Part shown: positions 33,917 through 41,484 of the stretch, one piece after another
How positions within the stretch are numbered: position 1 is the stretch's first letter
Layout of the letters: every line of letters begins with the position of its first letter
Assembly (NCBI RefSeq): GCF_021277265.1
Contig: NZ_JAJSOH010000010.1
Location: 124,001 to 188,000 of the forward strand
Direction: 5' to 3'
Source: Kineosporia rhizophila
GTDB lineage: Bacteria > Actinomycetota > Actinomycetes > Actinomycetales > Kineosporiaceae
DNA length: 64,000 nt
Notes under the pieces: model-generated
What the model saw: only the letters and a program-made list of their open reading frames with translations
Told to the model about the DNA's origin: nothing
Database searches by the model: none
Program-made: the position numbers and the translations under genes

Positions 33917-35431
33917 GTGGGGCTGGGCTGGAGACGCTCGCGGGAACGCCGGGAGTGGACCGTGACCACCAGCGTGTTCACCGCGCTGGGCTTCGTGCTG
34001 CTGCTCACCCTCGGCATGGCCGTGCTGGCCCTGAACGTGCAGCAGCGGGTGGTCGAGCACAAGGACCGGGTGATCGAGCACGACACCTCGCTGGTGCTGC
34101 AGGCCCGCACCCTGATGGACCTGCGCGACGCCCGCGCCGCCGCCAACCGCGCCTACCTGTTCTCCGCCCGGCCCAAGTACCTGGGTGAGCAGTACCGCCT
34201 GGACCAGGAGTTCGAGCAGCAGCTGCGCACGCTGGGCGAGACCGTGGACACCGCCCGGGGCCGGGAACTGGTGGAGCGGATCGCCTCGCTGCAGGCCAAC
34301 TTCATCCGGCTCGACGAGGGCCCGATCCAGCTGCGGCAGCAGGGCGCCGAGGCCGAGGCGGTGGTCGCGGCCTGGGGCGAGATCGACGAGCAGCGGGTCA
34401 CCACCACCCGGGCGATGGACACCCTCTACGAGTACCTGCAGGGCCTGGTGCTGGAACGGGAGGAGGCGGCCACCCAGGTCGCCCGCGACGGCGTCCGTCT
34501 GGTGGTCGCGGCCTTCCTGGCCATCCTGGTCGGGGCCGCAGTGGTGGCCTCGCTGGTGGTGCGTCAGGTTCGCGGGCGGGTGCTGTCCGCGGTCCGCTCG
34601 GTCCAGGCGTCCTCGGCCGACCTGGTGCTCAGTGCCCAGCGCCAGACCGAGGGCGCGAGTCAGCAGGCCAGTTCGGCGGCCGAGATCGCCACCACGGTCA
34701 AGGAGATGCTGACCGAGTCGCGCCGGATCGCCGAGGGGGCGCAGGACGTGGTGTCGGCGGCCGGGCAGACCGAGGAGGCCGGCCGTCACGGCCGGGACAT
34801 CGTGCTGGCCACCCGCTCCTCGATGGAGCGCATCCGCGAGCACTCCGGATCGGTGGAGGCCCACATGGAGGGCCTGAACCAGAAGGCGCACCAGATCAGC
34901 GGAGTCGTGGAGATCGTCTCGGAGCTGGCCGAACTGACCAACATCGTGGCGATCAACGCCAGCATCGAGGCGGCCGGCGCGGGCACCGAGGCGGCCCGGT
35001 TCGCCGCCCTGGCCGACGAGATCCGGGCGCTGGCCGACCGGGTGGCCGGCTCGACCCGGGAGATCGGCGAACTGGTCGCCTCGGTGTCGTCGGCGGTGGA
35101 GGACACCCGGCGGGTCAGCCGGGAGGCCTCGGAGGTGGTCGGCGACGGGGCCACGATGGTCGGGCAGGCGGTGGACAGCTTCGAGGAGATCGTGGCCCTG
35201 GTGGCGAACACGATGGAGTCGGCCCGGCAGATCCAGCTCTCCACCAGTCAGCAGACCGTGGCGGTGGAGCAGACCGACCTGGCCATCTCGGCGATGGCCG
35301 AGGCCACCCGGGAACACCAGGAGTCGGCCGGGGGCACCAAGGCCACTGCCGACGAACTGGCCGGTCTCTCCTACCAATTAGGGACGCTGGTGGTCTCCGG
35401 ATCGTCGGCACCGGTCACCCAGGCGCCCTGA
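33917..35431 (+). CDS. Methyl-accepting-like chemoreceptor with an unusual signalling tip
   Basis: 504 residues from the GTG at 33917. TM1 (about 17-41), a helical sensor with YLFSARPKYLGEQYRLD that resembles four-helix-bundle CHASE3-like domains, and TM2 (about 194-214). No clear HAMP follows. The cytoplasmic coiled coil carries ELAELTNIVAINASIEAAGAGTEAARFAALADEIRALADR. The canonical tip reads EAARAGE, and here the Arg and the last Glu are Gly and Thr. It may therefore couple poorly to CheA/CheW or serve another partner. No che genes nearby. Confidence 0.85.
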   Translation: MGLGWRRSRERREWTVTTSVFTALGFVLLLTLGMAVLALNVQQRVVEHKDRVIEHDTSLVLQARTLMDLRDARAAANRAYLFSARPKYLGEQYRLDQEFEQQLRTLGETVDTARGRELVERIASLQANFIRLDEGPIQLRQQGAEAEAVVAAWGEIDEQRVTTTRAMDTLYEYLQGLVLEREEAATQVARDGVRLVVAAFLAILVGAAVVASLVVRQVRGRVLSAVRSVQASSADLVLSAQRQTEGASQQASSAAEIATTVKEMLTESRRIAEGAQDVVSAAGQTEEAGRHGRDIVLATRSSMERIREHSGSVEAHMEGLNQKAHQISGVVEIVSELAELTNIVAINASIEAAGAGTEAARFAALADEIRALADRVAGSTREIGELVASVSSAVEDTRRVSREASEVVGDGATMVGQAVDSFEEIVALVANTMESARQIQLSTSQQTVAVEQTDLAISAMAEATREHQESAGGTKATADELAGLSYQLGTLVVSGSSAPVTQAP

Positions 35432-35570
35432 CCGGCCGCCGGGAGACCCGTCGCGAGTGGCCCGACCGGGTGAACCCTCGATCGGGTTGCTTGAAGTCGC
35501 TAACACCTTCGCGCGGGCGGCCGACTGGGGGCAAAATCTTTCCCCCTCATCGGAGAGCGGAGGAGCCGTC

Positions 35571-36086
35571 ATGGAAACGGTGACCTACCCCTACGCGGGC
35601 AAGAACTCGGTCAAGAACAACGACCAGGCCCGCGCCCGGGCCAAACAGACCCTGGGGCCCGAGGTCCTGATCTCGCACATCGGCTGGGAGCACGAGGGCG
35701 GTGACACCCTGTGCGTCATCGAGTATCTCACCGAGGCCGAGGCGGCCGCACACGATCGTGCCCCGAATGCCCGCCGGGCCGTCCGGCTCAGCGGGGTCTG
35801 CGGGCCCGCCGACGTGCACAACGCCCTGATGGAGATGGGCGGCAGCGCCAGCATCCACGACGTGGCCCTGGCTCTGGACCTGGACGTGCAGTGGCTGACC
35901 AAGCAGATGGAACGGCCGCAGTGGCAGCTCGAGGTCGGTGGCCAGGGCGGTTTCTCGGGCGAGCACACGGTGATCACCCTGGACATGTCCACCGCCGTGC
36001 CCCTGCAGACCGCGCCACCCCGGCCGCCGCAGCGCCGATTCCGTGCCTTGCCGGCACTGCTGGGAGCCGCGTGGGCCGGTCGATGA
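35571..36086 (+). CDS. Hypothetical protein with an unrecognised alpha/beta domain
   Basis: 171 residues from ATG 35571, with GGAGGAG upstream. Nothing recognised with confidence. The N-terminal 65 residues (METVTYPYAGKNSVKNN, GPEVLISHIGWEHEGGDTLCVIEYLTEAEAAAHDRAP) look alpha/beta. The middle (VCGPADVHNALMEMGGSASIHDVALALDLDVQWLTKQMERP) reads as two or three helices with a possible winged-helix turn. The C-terminus ends with a Pro-rich stretch and a basic, weakly hydrophobic end (RRFRALPALLGAAWAGR). No signal peptide. It follows the atypical chemoreceptor by 139 bases. Confidence 0.6.
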   Translation: METVTYPYAGKNSVKNNDQARARAKQTLGPEVLISHIGWEHEGGDTLCVIEYLTEAEAAAHDRAPNARRAVRLSGVCGPADVHNALMEMGGSASIHDVALALDLDVQWLTKQMERPQWQLEVGGQGGFSGEHTVITLDMSTAVPLQTAPPRPPQRRFRALPALLGAAWAGR

Positions 36087-36098
36087 TGCGGGGGGCGT

Positions 36099-36563
36099 TC
36101 ACTCCCCCACGTGGTCGACCACGCAGAACACGTTTCCGTCCGGGTCTCTCAGCACCACCCAGTCGGCGTGCGAGGGATAGTCCCACTCGGTGACCCGGGT
36201 GGCGCCCAGGCCGACCAGGCGCTCGATGTGGCGTTCCTGTTCGCTGGTGTACAGATCCAGATGTACCCGTCCCGGTTCACCCGCCTGACTCTCGGCCCGC
36301 TGCAGCGACACCGGCACGCCGACGCCACCCGGATGCACCAGCACGGTGAAGTCGGGATCGACGTCGTTGTCGCGCAACCGGTATCCCAGGGCGCGCATCC
36401 AGAACCGCACAGCCCGGCCCATGTCCTGGGTGTTGATCACCACCGCGCCGACACCGAGGTCGCCGAGGTCGTCGAGGCCGCCGGAACGGGCGTCCTGGGT
36501 CACCCGAACCGTCTCGTCCTGCTCGGTCAGCCGCTGGGCCAGCCGCTCGTCCGGATCACTCAT
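36099..36563 (-). CDS. VOC-superfamily (glyoxalase/bleomycin-resistance-like) protein
   Basis: 154 residues. A helical N-terminal 35 residues are followed by one VOC module: VGAVVINTQDMGRAVRFWMRALGYRLRD, a middle strand with VHLDLYTSEQERHIERLVGLGATRV, and the end WVVLRDPDGNVFCVVDH. The family binds a metal and covers dioxygenases, isomerases and antibiotic-binding proteins; substrate unknown. It overlaps surE by 4 bases (ATGA at 36560-36563), so it is translated with it. Confidence 0.85.
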   Translation of the reverse strand: MSDPDERLAQRLTEQDETVRVTQDARSGGLDDLGDLGVGAVVINTQDMGRAVRFWMRALGYRLRDNDVDPDFTVLVHPGGVGVPVSLQRAESQAGEPGRVHLDLYTSEQERHIERLVGLGATRVTEWDYPSHADWVVLRDPDGNVFCVVDHVGE

Positions 36564-37312
36564 CCTTCCGTCCCCCCGAGCCCGGTCAGGTTCACCGCGT
36601 CGGCGACGATCGGCGGGCGCAGGGCGGTGGCCGTGGCCCAGCCCTCGCGCAGCAGGGCCACGTCGGTGCCCGGCTCCGGCTCGTCACCGATCTCGTGGAA
36701 CGTGGCGGTGACGAAACCCTCACCGATCTCGCCGATCTCGGCCTGGACGGCACCGAACGAGGCCAGCGAGGCGGGTTTCAGGCCGCGCAGTTGCTCCGGA
36801 GGGATGTCCGGGACGTTGATGTTGAGTACGTAGGGGTTCTCGCAGTTCTCCAGGAACCAGGCCAGGGCCTGGTCGGTGGCCGCCCGGGCGGTGTCGAAGC
36901 GGGTGGGCCGGCTGCCGATCAGCGAGACGGCCAGGGCCGCCCGCCCCTGGGAGACCGCGGTCAGGCCGGCGCCGACGGTGCCGGAGTGCAGCACCGCCTG
37001 GCCGGTGTTGGGGCCGTGGTTGACCCCGGACAGGATGATGTCCGGCGGTTCGCCGAAAGCACCTCGTACCGCGACGAAGACGATCATCGCGGGCGAGGCG
37101 TGCACGGCCAGGGCCTCGGTGCCGGCCACCGTGGTGCGGTCGATCAGCAGGCGGCCGTCGTCCTCCAGGGCCGAGAGCATGGCGCTGGCACCGCTGCGCT
37201 CCTCGTGCGGGGCCGCCACCGTCACGTCCAGGCCCGCAGCCAGAGCCGCTTCGGTGAGCGTGCGGATGCCCTCGCTGCTCACCCCGTCGTCGTTCGTGAT
37301 CAGTGCCCGCAA
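36560..37312 (-). CDS. surE: SurE 5'/3'-nucleotidase
   Basis: 250 residues from the TTG at 37312, with GGAGGTGAG 9 bases upstream; a TTG at 37336 would overlap the kinase stop. SurE hydrolyses nucleoside monophosphates and short polyphosphates with a divalent metal. Motifs: ALITNDDGVSSEGI (metal Asp pair), APHEERSGAS, LSGVNHGPNTGQAVLHSGTVGAG and NINVPDI. Second to last in a probable hydrolase-PfkB-surE-VOC operon. A nucleotidase next to a ribokinase-type kinase suggests nucleotide or sugar-phosphate turnover, which is inference. Confidence 0.9.
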   Translation of the reverse strand: MRALITNDDGVSSEGIRTLTEAALAAGLDVTVAAPHEERSGASAMLSALEDDGRLLIDRTTVAGTEALAVHASPAMIVFVAVRGAFGEPPDIILSGVNHGPNTGQAVLHSGTVGAGLTAVSQGRAALAVSLIGSRPTRFDTARAATDQALAWFLENCENPYVLNINVPDIPPEQLRGLKPASLASFGAVQAEIGEIGEGFVTATFHEIGDEPEPGTDVALLREGWATATALRPPIVADAVNLTGLGGTEG

Positions 37313-37332
37313 GGCACCCTCACCTCCAGAAC

Positions 37333-38274
37333 TCAAAGATTGCGCAGGACCACTCGTTCGCGCAGCTTCTCGATCAGTTCCCGCTCGCCGGTGGCCAGGC
37401 CGTGCCGGGTGGTGTTCAGCGTGCCCGCCGCAGCGCCCAGGACCAGTGCATCCTCCAGCGCCATGCCCGCACTGGTGCCCACCGCCAGCCCGGCCGTCAT
37501 CGAGTCGCCGGCGCCGCGGTGGTCGGCCCGCTCGAACGAGGGGGTCTCCACCTCCACCACCCGATCGCCGATCAGGGCGATCGCCGGGTCTCCGGCCCGC
37601 GACACGATGACGTTCGCCGCCCCGGCCTCGCGGAGTTTCTCAGCCGCCTTGATGAGATCCTTCGGGTCCTCCGAGGAGGCGCGCCCATCGTCCAAAAGCT
37701 CTTCGTGACTGACCTTCACCACGTGCACGCCACCCGAGACCGCAGCCTCCAGGTAGTCGCCGGACAGGTCGACCACCACGGGCACCTCGTGCGACGTGAG
37801 GTCGGAGGCCAGCCGCCGGTAGGTCTCCGGCTCGATGAGGTTCTCGCCGTCCGGCCCGCCCAGCACCACGACCCCGGCGTTCAGGCCCTCGACCAGGGTG
37901 AGGTCGTAGAGCTCGTCGTGGTCGTGCCGGGAGATGGCGTAGGCGTTGTGGGTGGCCACGACCTCGCGCTCACCCTCGCGCCGGTCGTGCACGTAGGAGC
38001 CGTTGGTGTGGTTGGTCCGCAGCGGCCGGGGGATGATGCCCTCGCGCTCGATCAGCGGGATCAGCACCTCGCCGCTCTCCCCGCCGAAGGGGCCGGTGAG
38101 CCGGGTCTCGCAGCCCAGCGAAGACATCATCCGGGCGATCCAGACCCCCTGACCACCACCGTGCACGTGGATCTCGGTGTCCCCGTCGGGCCGGCCCTCG
38201 ATGGTCACGGTGAGAAGGGGCGAGGGGGTGAAGACGACTCCCGTCCCCCGTCGGTCGTGCTCCGCAGCTGCCAT
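37333..38274 (-). CDS. PfkB-family carbohydrate kinase (phosphofructokinase-like)
   Basis: 313 residues from ATG 38274. Ribokinase fold: the N-terminal FTPSPLLTVTIEG and GGGQGVWIARMMSSLG motif is like that of 1-phosphofructokinase/tagatose-6-P kinase. VVLGGPDGENL and the PfkB signature with catalytic base D257 in HRGAGDSMTAGLA follow. The related sugars include fructose-1-phosphate and tagatose-6-phosphate, but no PTS genes are near. Closely followed by surE. Confidence 0.87.
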   Translation of the reverse strand: MAAAEHDRRGTGVVFTPSPLLTVTIEGRPDGDTEIHVHGGGQGVWIARMMSSLGCETRLTGPFGGESGEVLIPLIEREGIIPRPLRTNHTNGSYVHDRREGEREVVATHNAYAISRHDHDELYDLTLVEGLNAGVVVLGGPDGENLIEPETYRRLASDLTSHEVPVVVDLSGDYLEAAVSGGVHVVKVSHEELLDDGRASSEDPKDLIKAAEKLREAGAANVIVSRAGDPAIALIGDRVVEVETPSFERADHRGAGDSMTAGLAVGTSAGMALEDALVLGAAAGTLNTTRHGLATGERELIEKLRERVVLRNL

Positions 38275-38320
38275 GAGCAGATCTTGCCCGAGGAGGGGCC
38301 GGGGCGCCTGCGCAGTGGCT

Positions 38321-39229
38321 CTACTTCTTCTCCTCCAGCGAGGCGTTCGGGCCCACGCCGTCCTGCAGCAGAGTGGTCCACTCCGAACTGTCCAGCCCCA
38401 GTTCGTGCCGCAGGTAGGCCACGCTGACCCGCTGCACCAGGGCCACCCGCTCAGGGTTCTCGTCGGTGGTCTGGGTGTGGGCCACCCCGACGATCCCGCC
38501 CAGGGTGTGCTCACCACCGAACAGCGTCAGCAGGGCGCGGGCGCCCGGGCTGAGCCGGTACGGGTCGACGAACCAGTCCGGCCCCCGCTCGGAGAGCATC
38601 GACTGGTCCTTGTCCCCCGCCACCACCAGAGTCGGCGTGCTCAGCGCGGAGAAGTCCGGCTTCATGAAGGGGAAGTGCTCGGCCGCGAACGGCGTCAGGT
38701 CGTCGCCGACTCCCGTGGCGGCCAGCAGCAGCCCGGCCTTCACCCGGGCATCGGAGAGGTCTTCTCCCGGCCGGCCGTCGTCGTCCAGCACCCGGGCACC
38801 GAGCAGGGTGCCGACGGTCTGGCCGCCCCACGAGTGCCCGGCGGCCGCGATCCGGCCGGTGTCGACCCGGCCTGCCAGTCCGGGTACCGCCGCGATCAGG
38901 GTGTCGAGGTCGTCGAGGATACGAACCAGATCATGGACGCGAGTGCGCCAGATTGCGGGGTACCTCGGGTCTTCGGGGGTGACGGCGAGGGTGCTTGAGT
39001 CCAGGTGGGTGGGCTGGAGCACGACGAAGCCGCTCTGGGCCCAGTGATCGGCCAGGGGCGCGTAGGCGTCGAGCGACTGGGCGAAACCGTGCGAGAACAC
39101 GACCACCGGCAGGTTCTCGCCCTCGATCGGGGCGGACACCCGGACCTGCAGGTCGTCACCCCGTTCGGGGGCGGGCAGGACGACCGGCTTCACCGAGACG
39201 ATGGCTGGGGCAGTGGAGGTCTGGGACAT
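38321..39229 (-). CDS. Alpha/beta hydrolase (chlorophyllase/dienelactone-hydrolase-like)
   Basis: 302 residues. The fold is shown by LPVVVFSHGFAQSLDAYAPLADHWAQSGFVVLQPTH (oxyanion-hole strand and loop), the nucleophile S133 in AAAGHSWGGQT, the acid in LVVAGDKDQ and His in FGGEHTLGG. Cytoplasmic, with no signal peptide. Substrate is probably an ester or lactone. First gene of a likely operon with PfkB (46-base gap). A large inverted repeat lies just upstream of its start. Confidence 0.85.
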   Translation of the reverse strand: MSQTSTAPAIVSVKPVVLPAPERGDDLQVRVSAPIEGENLPVVVFSHGFAQSLDAYAPLADHWAQSGFVVLQPTHLDSSTLAVTPEDPRYPAIWRTRVHDLVRILDDLDTLIAAVPGLAGRVDTGRIAAAGHSWGGQTVGTLLGARVLDDDGRPGEDLSDARVKAGLLLAATGVGDDLTPFAAEHFPFMKPDFSALSTPTLVVAGDKDQSMLSERGPDWFVDPYRLSPGARALLTLFGGEHTLGGIVGVAHTQTTDENPERVALVQRVSVAYLRHELGLDSSEWTTLLQDGVGPNASLEEKK

Positions 39230-39258
39230 GGAACGGTTCCTTCCGAACGCACAGCATT

Positions 39259-39299
39259 ACCGGATCAACGTTCCACAACATACGGAACGTCGATCCGGT
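39259..39299. promoter_or_regulatory. Long inverted repeat upstream of the hydrolase
   Basis: Arms ACCGGATCAACGTTCC (39259-39274) and GGAACGTCGATCCGGT (39284-39299) pair at 15 of 16 positions around a 9-base spacer. It lies between the end of the ABC operon and the hydrolase start on the same strand. With no T-run in either direction, it could be an operator for a dimeric regulator or a terminator of the ABC operon. Confidence 0.6.
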
Positions 39300-39312
39300 T
39301 ACGCAAGTGGGC

Positions 39313-41484
39313 TCAGGCCCGCAGCACCTGCCCCAGACGTTCGCGGCGGCGCAGCGACGTCTCCACGGCGACCACCCCGGCCAGGGCCAGCAGCAGCAAC
39401 ACCACCGGCAGATGGGCCACCAGGGGCACGACCAGGGGCGGATCGTCGGGGCCCCCGGACAGCACCCGCAACGAGAGGAGATGCACGGCCTGCCAGGCCA
39501 GCACCCCGCCCACCGCCCAGCCCACCAGGCCGCCGACCAACGCCACCGGCAGCAACTCCCCGGCCGTGATCCAGCGCGTGTCCGAGGGGGTCAGGCCCAG
39601 AGTCCGCAGCCGGGCCTGGGTCTCGCCGCGGGCCGGAGCCGAGGCCGAGGCACCGAGCACCAGGGCCAGCACGGCCAGCAGGGTCAGCACCAGGGCCGCG
39701 GCGACCGCCAGACTCTGCACCCCGTCGGCCACTGCGGCCGGCAAAGGCTGCGCGTCCTGGAGCATCTCGGGCGGAAGGACCACGTCCTGGCCGGCCGTGG
39801 CCCGGACCGCGAGAACGAACACGCTCAGCGCCACCGTGGCCACCACGGTGATCATCGGCAGCGGGCGCGCGCCGGTGTCTGCGGCCCGGCTGGCCGCGAG
39901 CAGGGGCAGACTCCCCTCCCCCCGGGTGGCCAGTCGCAGGACGGCGCGCAGGAGAAGCGGGATCAGGCGCAGCAGCAGGACCCCCGCAGTGACCGCGAGC
40001 AGGGTGGGGGCGAAGGCGGGCAGCAGATCGGACTCCCCCGTGTCCTGGACCACGATGCCGCGCTGGCTCAACGCGGCCAGGGCGGCGACGGCGAGCAGGA
40101 CCACCACGGCCTCCGCCGCGACCCGGCGCATCTGCTGGGTGATCCGCCGGTTGCGGCGCGCAGACCGGTTGGCCGGAGCGGCTTTCCGGCTGGTCGCCCG
40201 GGCCGCCTGCACCACGGCGAAAAGCGGTCCGCAGGTGGCGGCGAGCAGCAGCACCGGAACCACCCAGGCCAGGGAGAACTCACCCGCGACGAGCCACGCG
40301 AACAGCAGGCCCGCACCACCGGCCAGCAGGGTGAGCGAGACCGACTCGACCGCCAGTTCCAGGGCCAGACCCGGCAGGCCGGCCCCGCGTCGGCGGGTCG
40401 AGGTGAGAACTGCTGCGCGGCGGTGGGTCAGCAGCTCGGCGGTGAGGAACAGGGCCAGGCCCAGACCGCTGAGCACGGCCAGCAGGATCACCGTGGCCAG
40501 GCCGATGCCGACCCTGATCTGACCGAGCGTGCGCTGCAGGACGGTGTCGAGGCCGCTGCTGTACTCCAGCGGTGGCCCGCTCTCGGCGGTCGCCGCTCCC
40601 GATTCCATCAGGACCAGCGCGTCGGCCACGCTCTGCGCGTTCTGCCGGTTCAGGGCACCGGGCTCGGGCCGGAAGACCCCGGTGAGGTTCATCCCGTCCG
40701 GGTTCACCGCCAGCCGGCCGTCGGGCAGCGACTCCGCCGACATCAGCACGGAGAAGGAGCTCTGGCTGATGCCGCGGGTGTCCGTGAAGGTCTCCGGCCG
40801 GACCAGGCCGGTCTCGACCTGCCAGACGTCCTCGGCCGGGTCCTGGGGGCGGTAGATGCCGCTGACCGTGAGCTCGAGGGACTCGCGTCGGTCGTTGCCG
40901 GCGCTGATCCCGTCACCCACGCCGGCGTCGAGCAGTTCGGCGGCCGGTTCGGACAGGCCGACCTGCACCGGCCAGGGCGCCAGGGTCCGGCGCACGGTCT
41001 CCTCGGCCGCGCCCGGAGCCTCACCCTTGACCCAGGTGACCCGCGGCCCCGGGTCCTCGCCCGCGCCATTGGCATGGACCAGGCGGAAGCTCAGGCCCGG
41101 GGCCGGGCCGGAACTCACGTCGAAGACGGTGCTGGAGGCGCGCATCACCGGGGGCCCGAAGACCGGCTCGAGGGCCGGTGCGAGCAGGTCGTCGGCGGTG
41201 CGGCCGGTGGCCTCGACCAGCTCGGCCGAGCTCGGGTCGCGGTACCGCGGCGGATAGGGCGAGGAGGGGTCGAAACTCCCGCGCACGCTCAGCCAGGAAC
41301 GGCTTCCGGCCTCCCGTGCGGCGTCCGCCAGGGCCTGGTCGGCGGCCTTCTCGATCAGCGGGGGCGTGGCCGCGGCGATCAGGACGGCCAGGAACATCAC
41401 CACGGCGGTGAGGGCCAGCGGACCACGGTCGGCGCGGAGCCGGCCGCGGACGCTGGGGCCGTGCGGGAACGGGAAGCCGCTCAT
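39313..41484 (-). CDS. FtsX-like ABC permease (smaller permease of a MacB-type system)
   Basis: 723 residues. An N-terminal helix (LALTAVVMFLAVLIAA) is followed by a large extracytoplasmic domain to about residue 310. Paired FtsX-type helix sets follow: RVGIGLATVILLAVLSGLGLALFL onward, with a coupling loop near HRRAAVLTSTRRRGAG, and a final set ending VVLLLLALAGVVAVETSLRRRERLGQVLRA. This class does not form a classic channel but transmits ATPase motion to the envelope side. Last gene of the operon, overlapping the preceding permease by 4 bases. Confidence 0.87.
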   Translation of the reverse strand: MSGFPFPHGPSVRGRLRADRGPLALTAVVMFLAVLIAAATPPLIEKAADQALADAAREAGSRSWLSVRGSFDPSSPYPPRYRDPSSAELVEATGRTADDLLAPALEPVFGPPVMRASSTVFDVSSGPAPGLSFRLVHANGAGEDPGPRVTWVKGEAPGAAEETVRRTLAPWPVQVGLSEPAAELLDAGVGDGISAGNDRRESLELTVSGIYRPQDPAEDVWQVETGLVRPETFTDTRGISQSSFSVLMSAESLPDGRLAVNPDGMNLTGVFRPEPGALNRQNAQSVADALVLMESGAATAESGPPLEYSSGLDTVLQRTLGQIRVGIGLATVILLAVLSGLGLALFLTAELLTHRRAAVLTSTRRRGAGLPGLALELAVESVSLTLLAGGAGLLFAWLVAGEFSLAWVVPVLLLAATCGPLFAVVQAARATSRKAAPANRSARRNRRITQQMRRVAAEAVVVLLAVAALAALSQRGIVVQDTGESDLLPAFAPTLLAVTAGVLLLRLIPLLLRAVLRLATRGEGSLPLLAASRAADTGARPLPMITVVATVALSVFVLAVRATAGQDVVLPPEMLQDAQPLPAAVADGVQSLAVAAALVLTLLAVLALVLGASASAPARGETQARLRTLGLTPSDTRWITAGELLPVALVGGLVGWAVGGVLAWQAVHLLSLRVLSGGPDDPPLVVPLVAHLPVVLLLLALAGVVAVETSLRRRERLGQVLRA

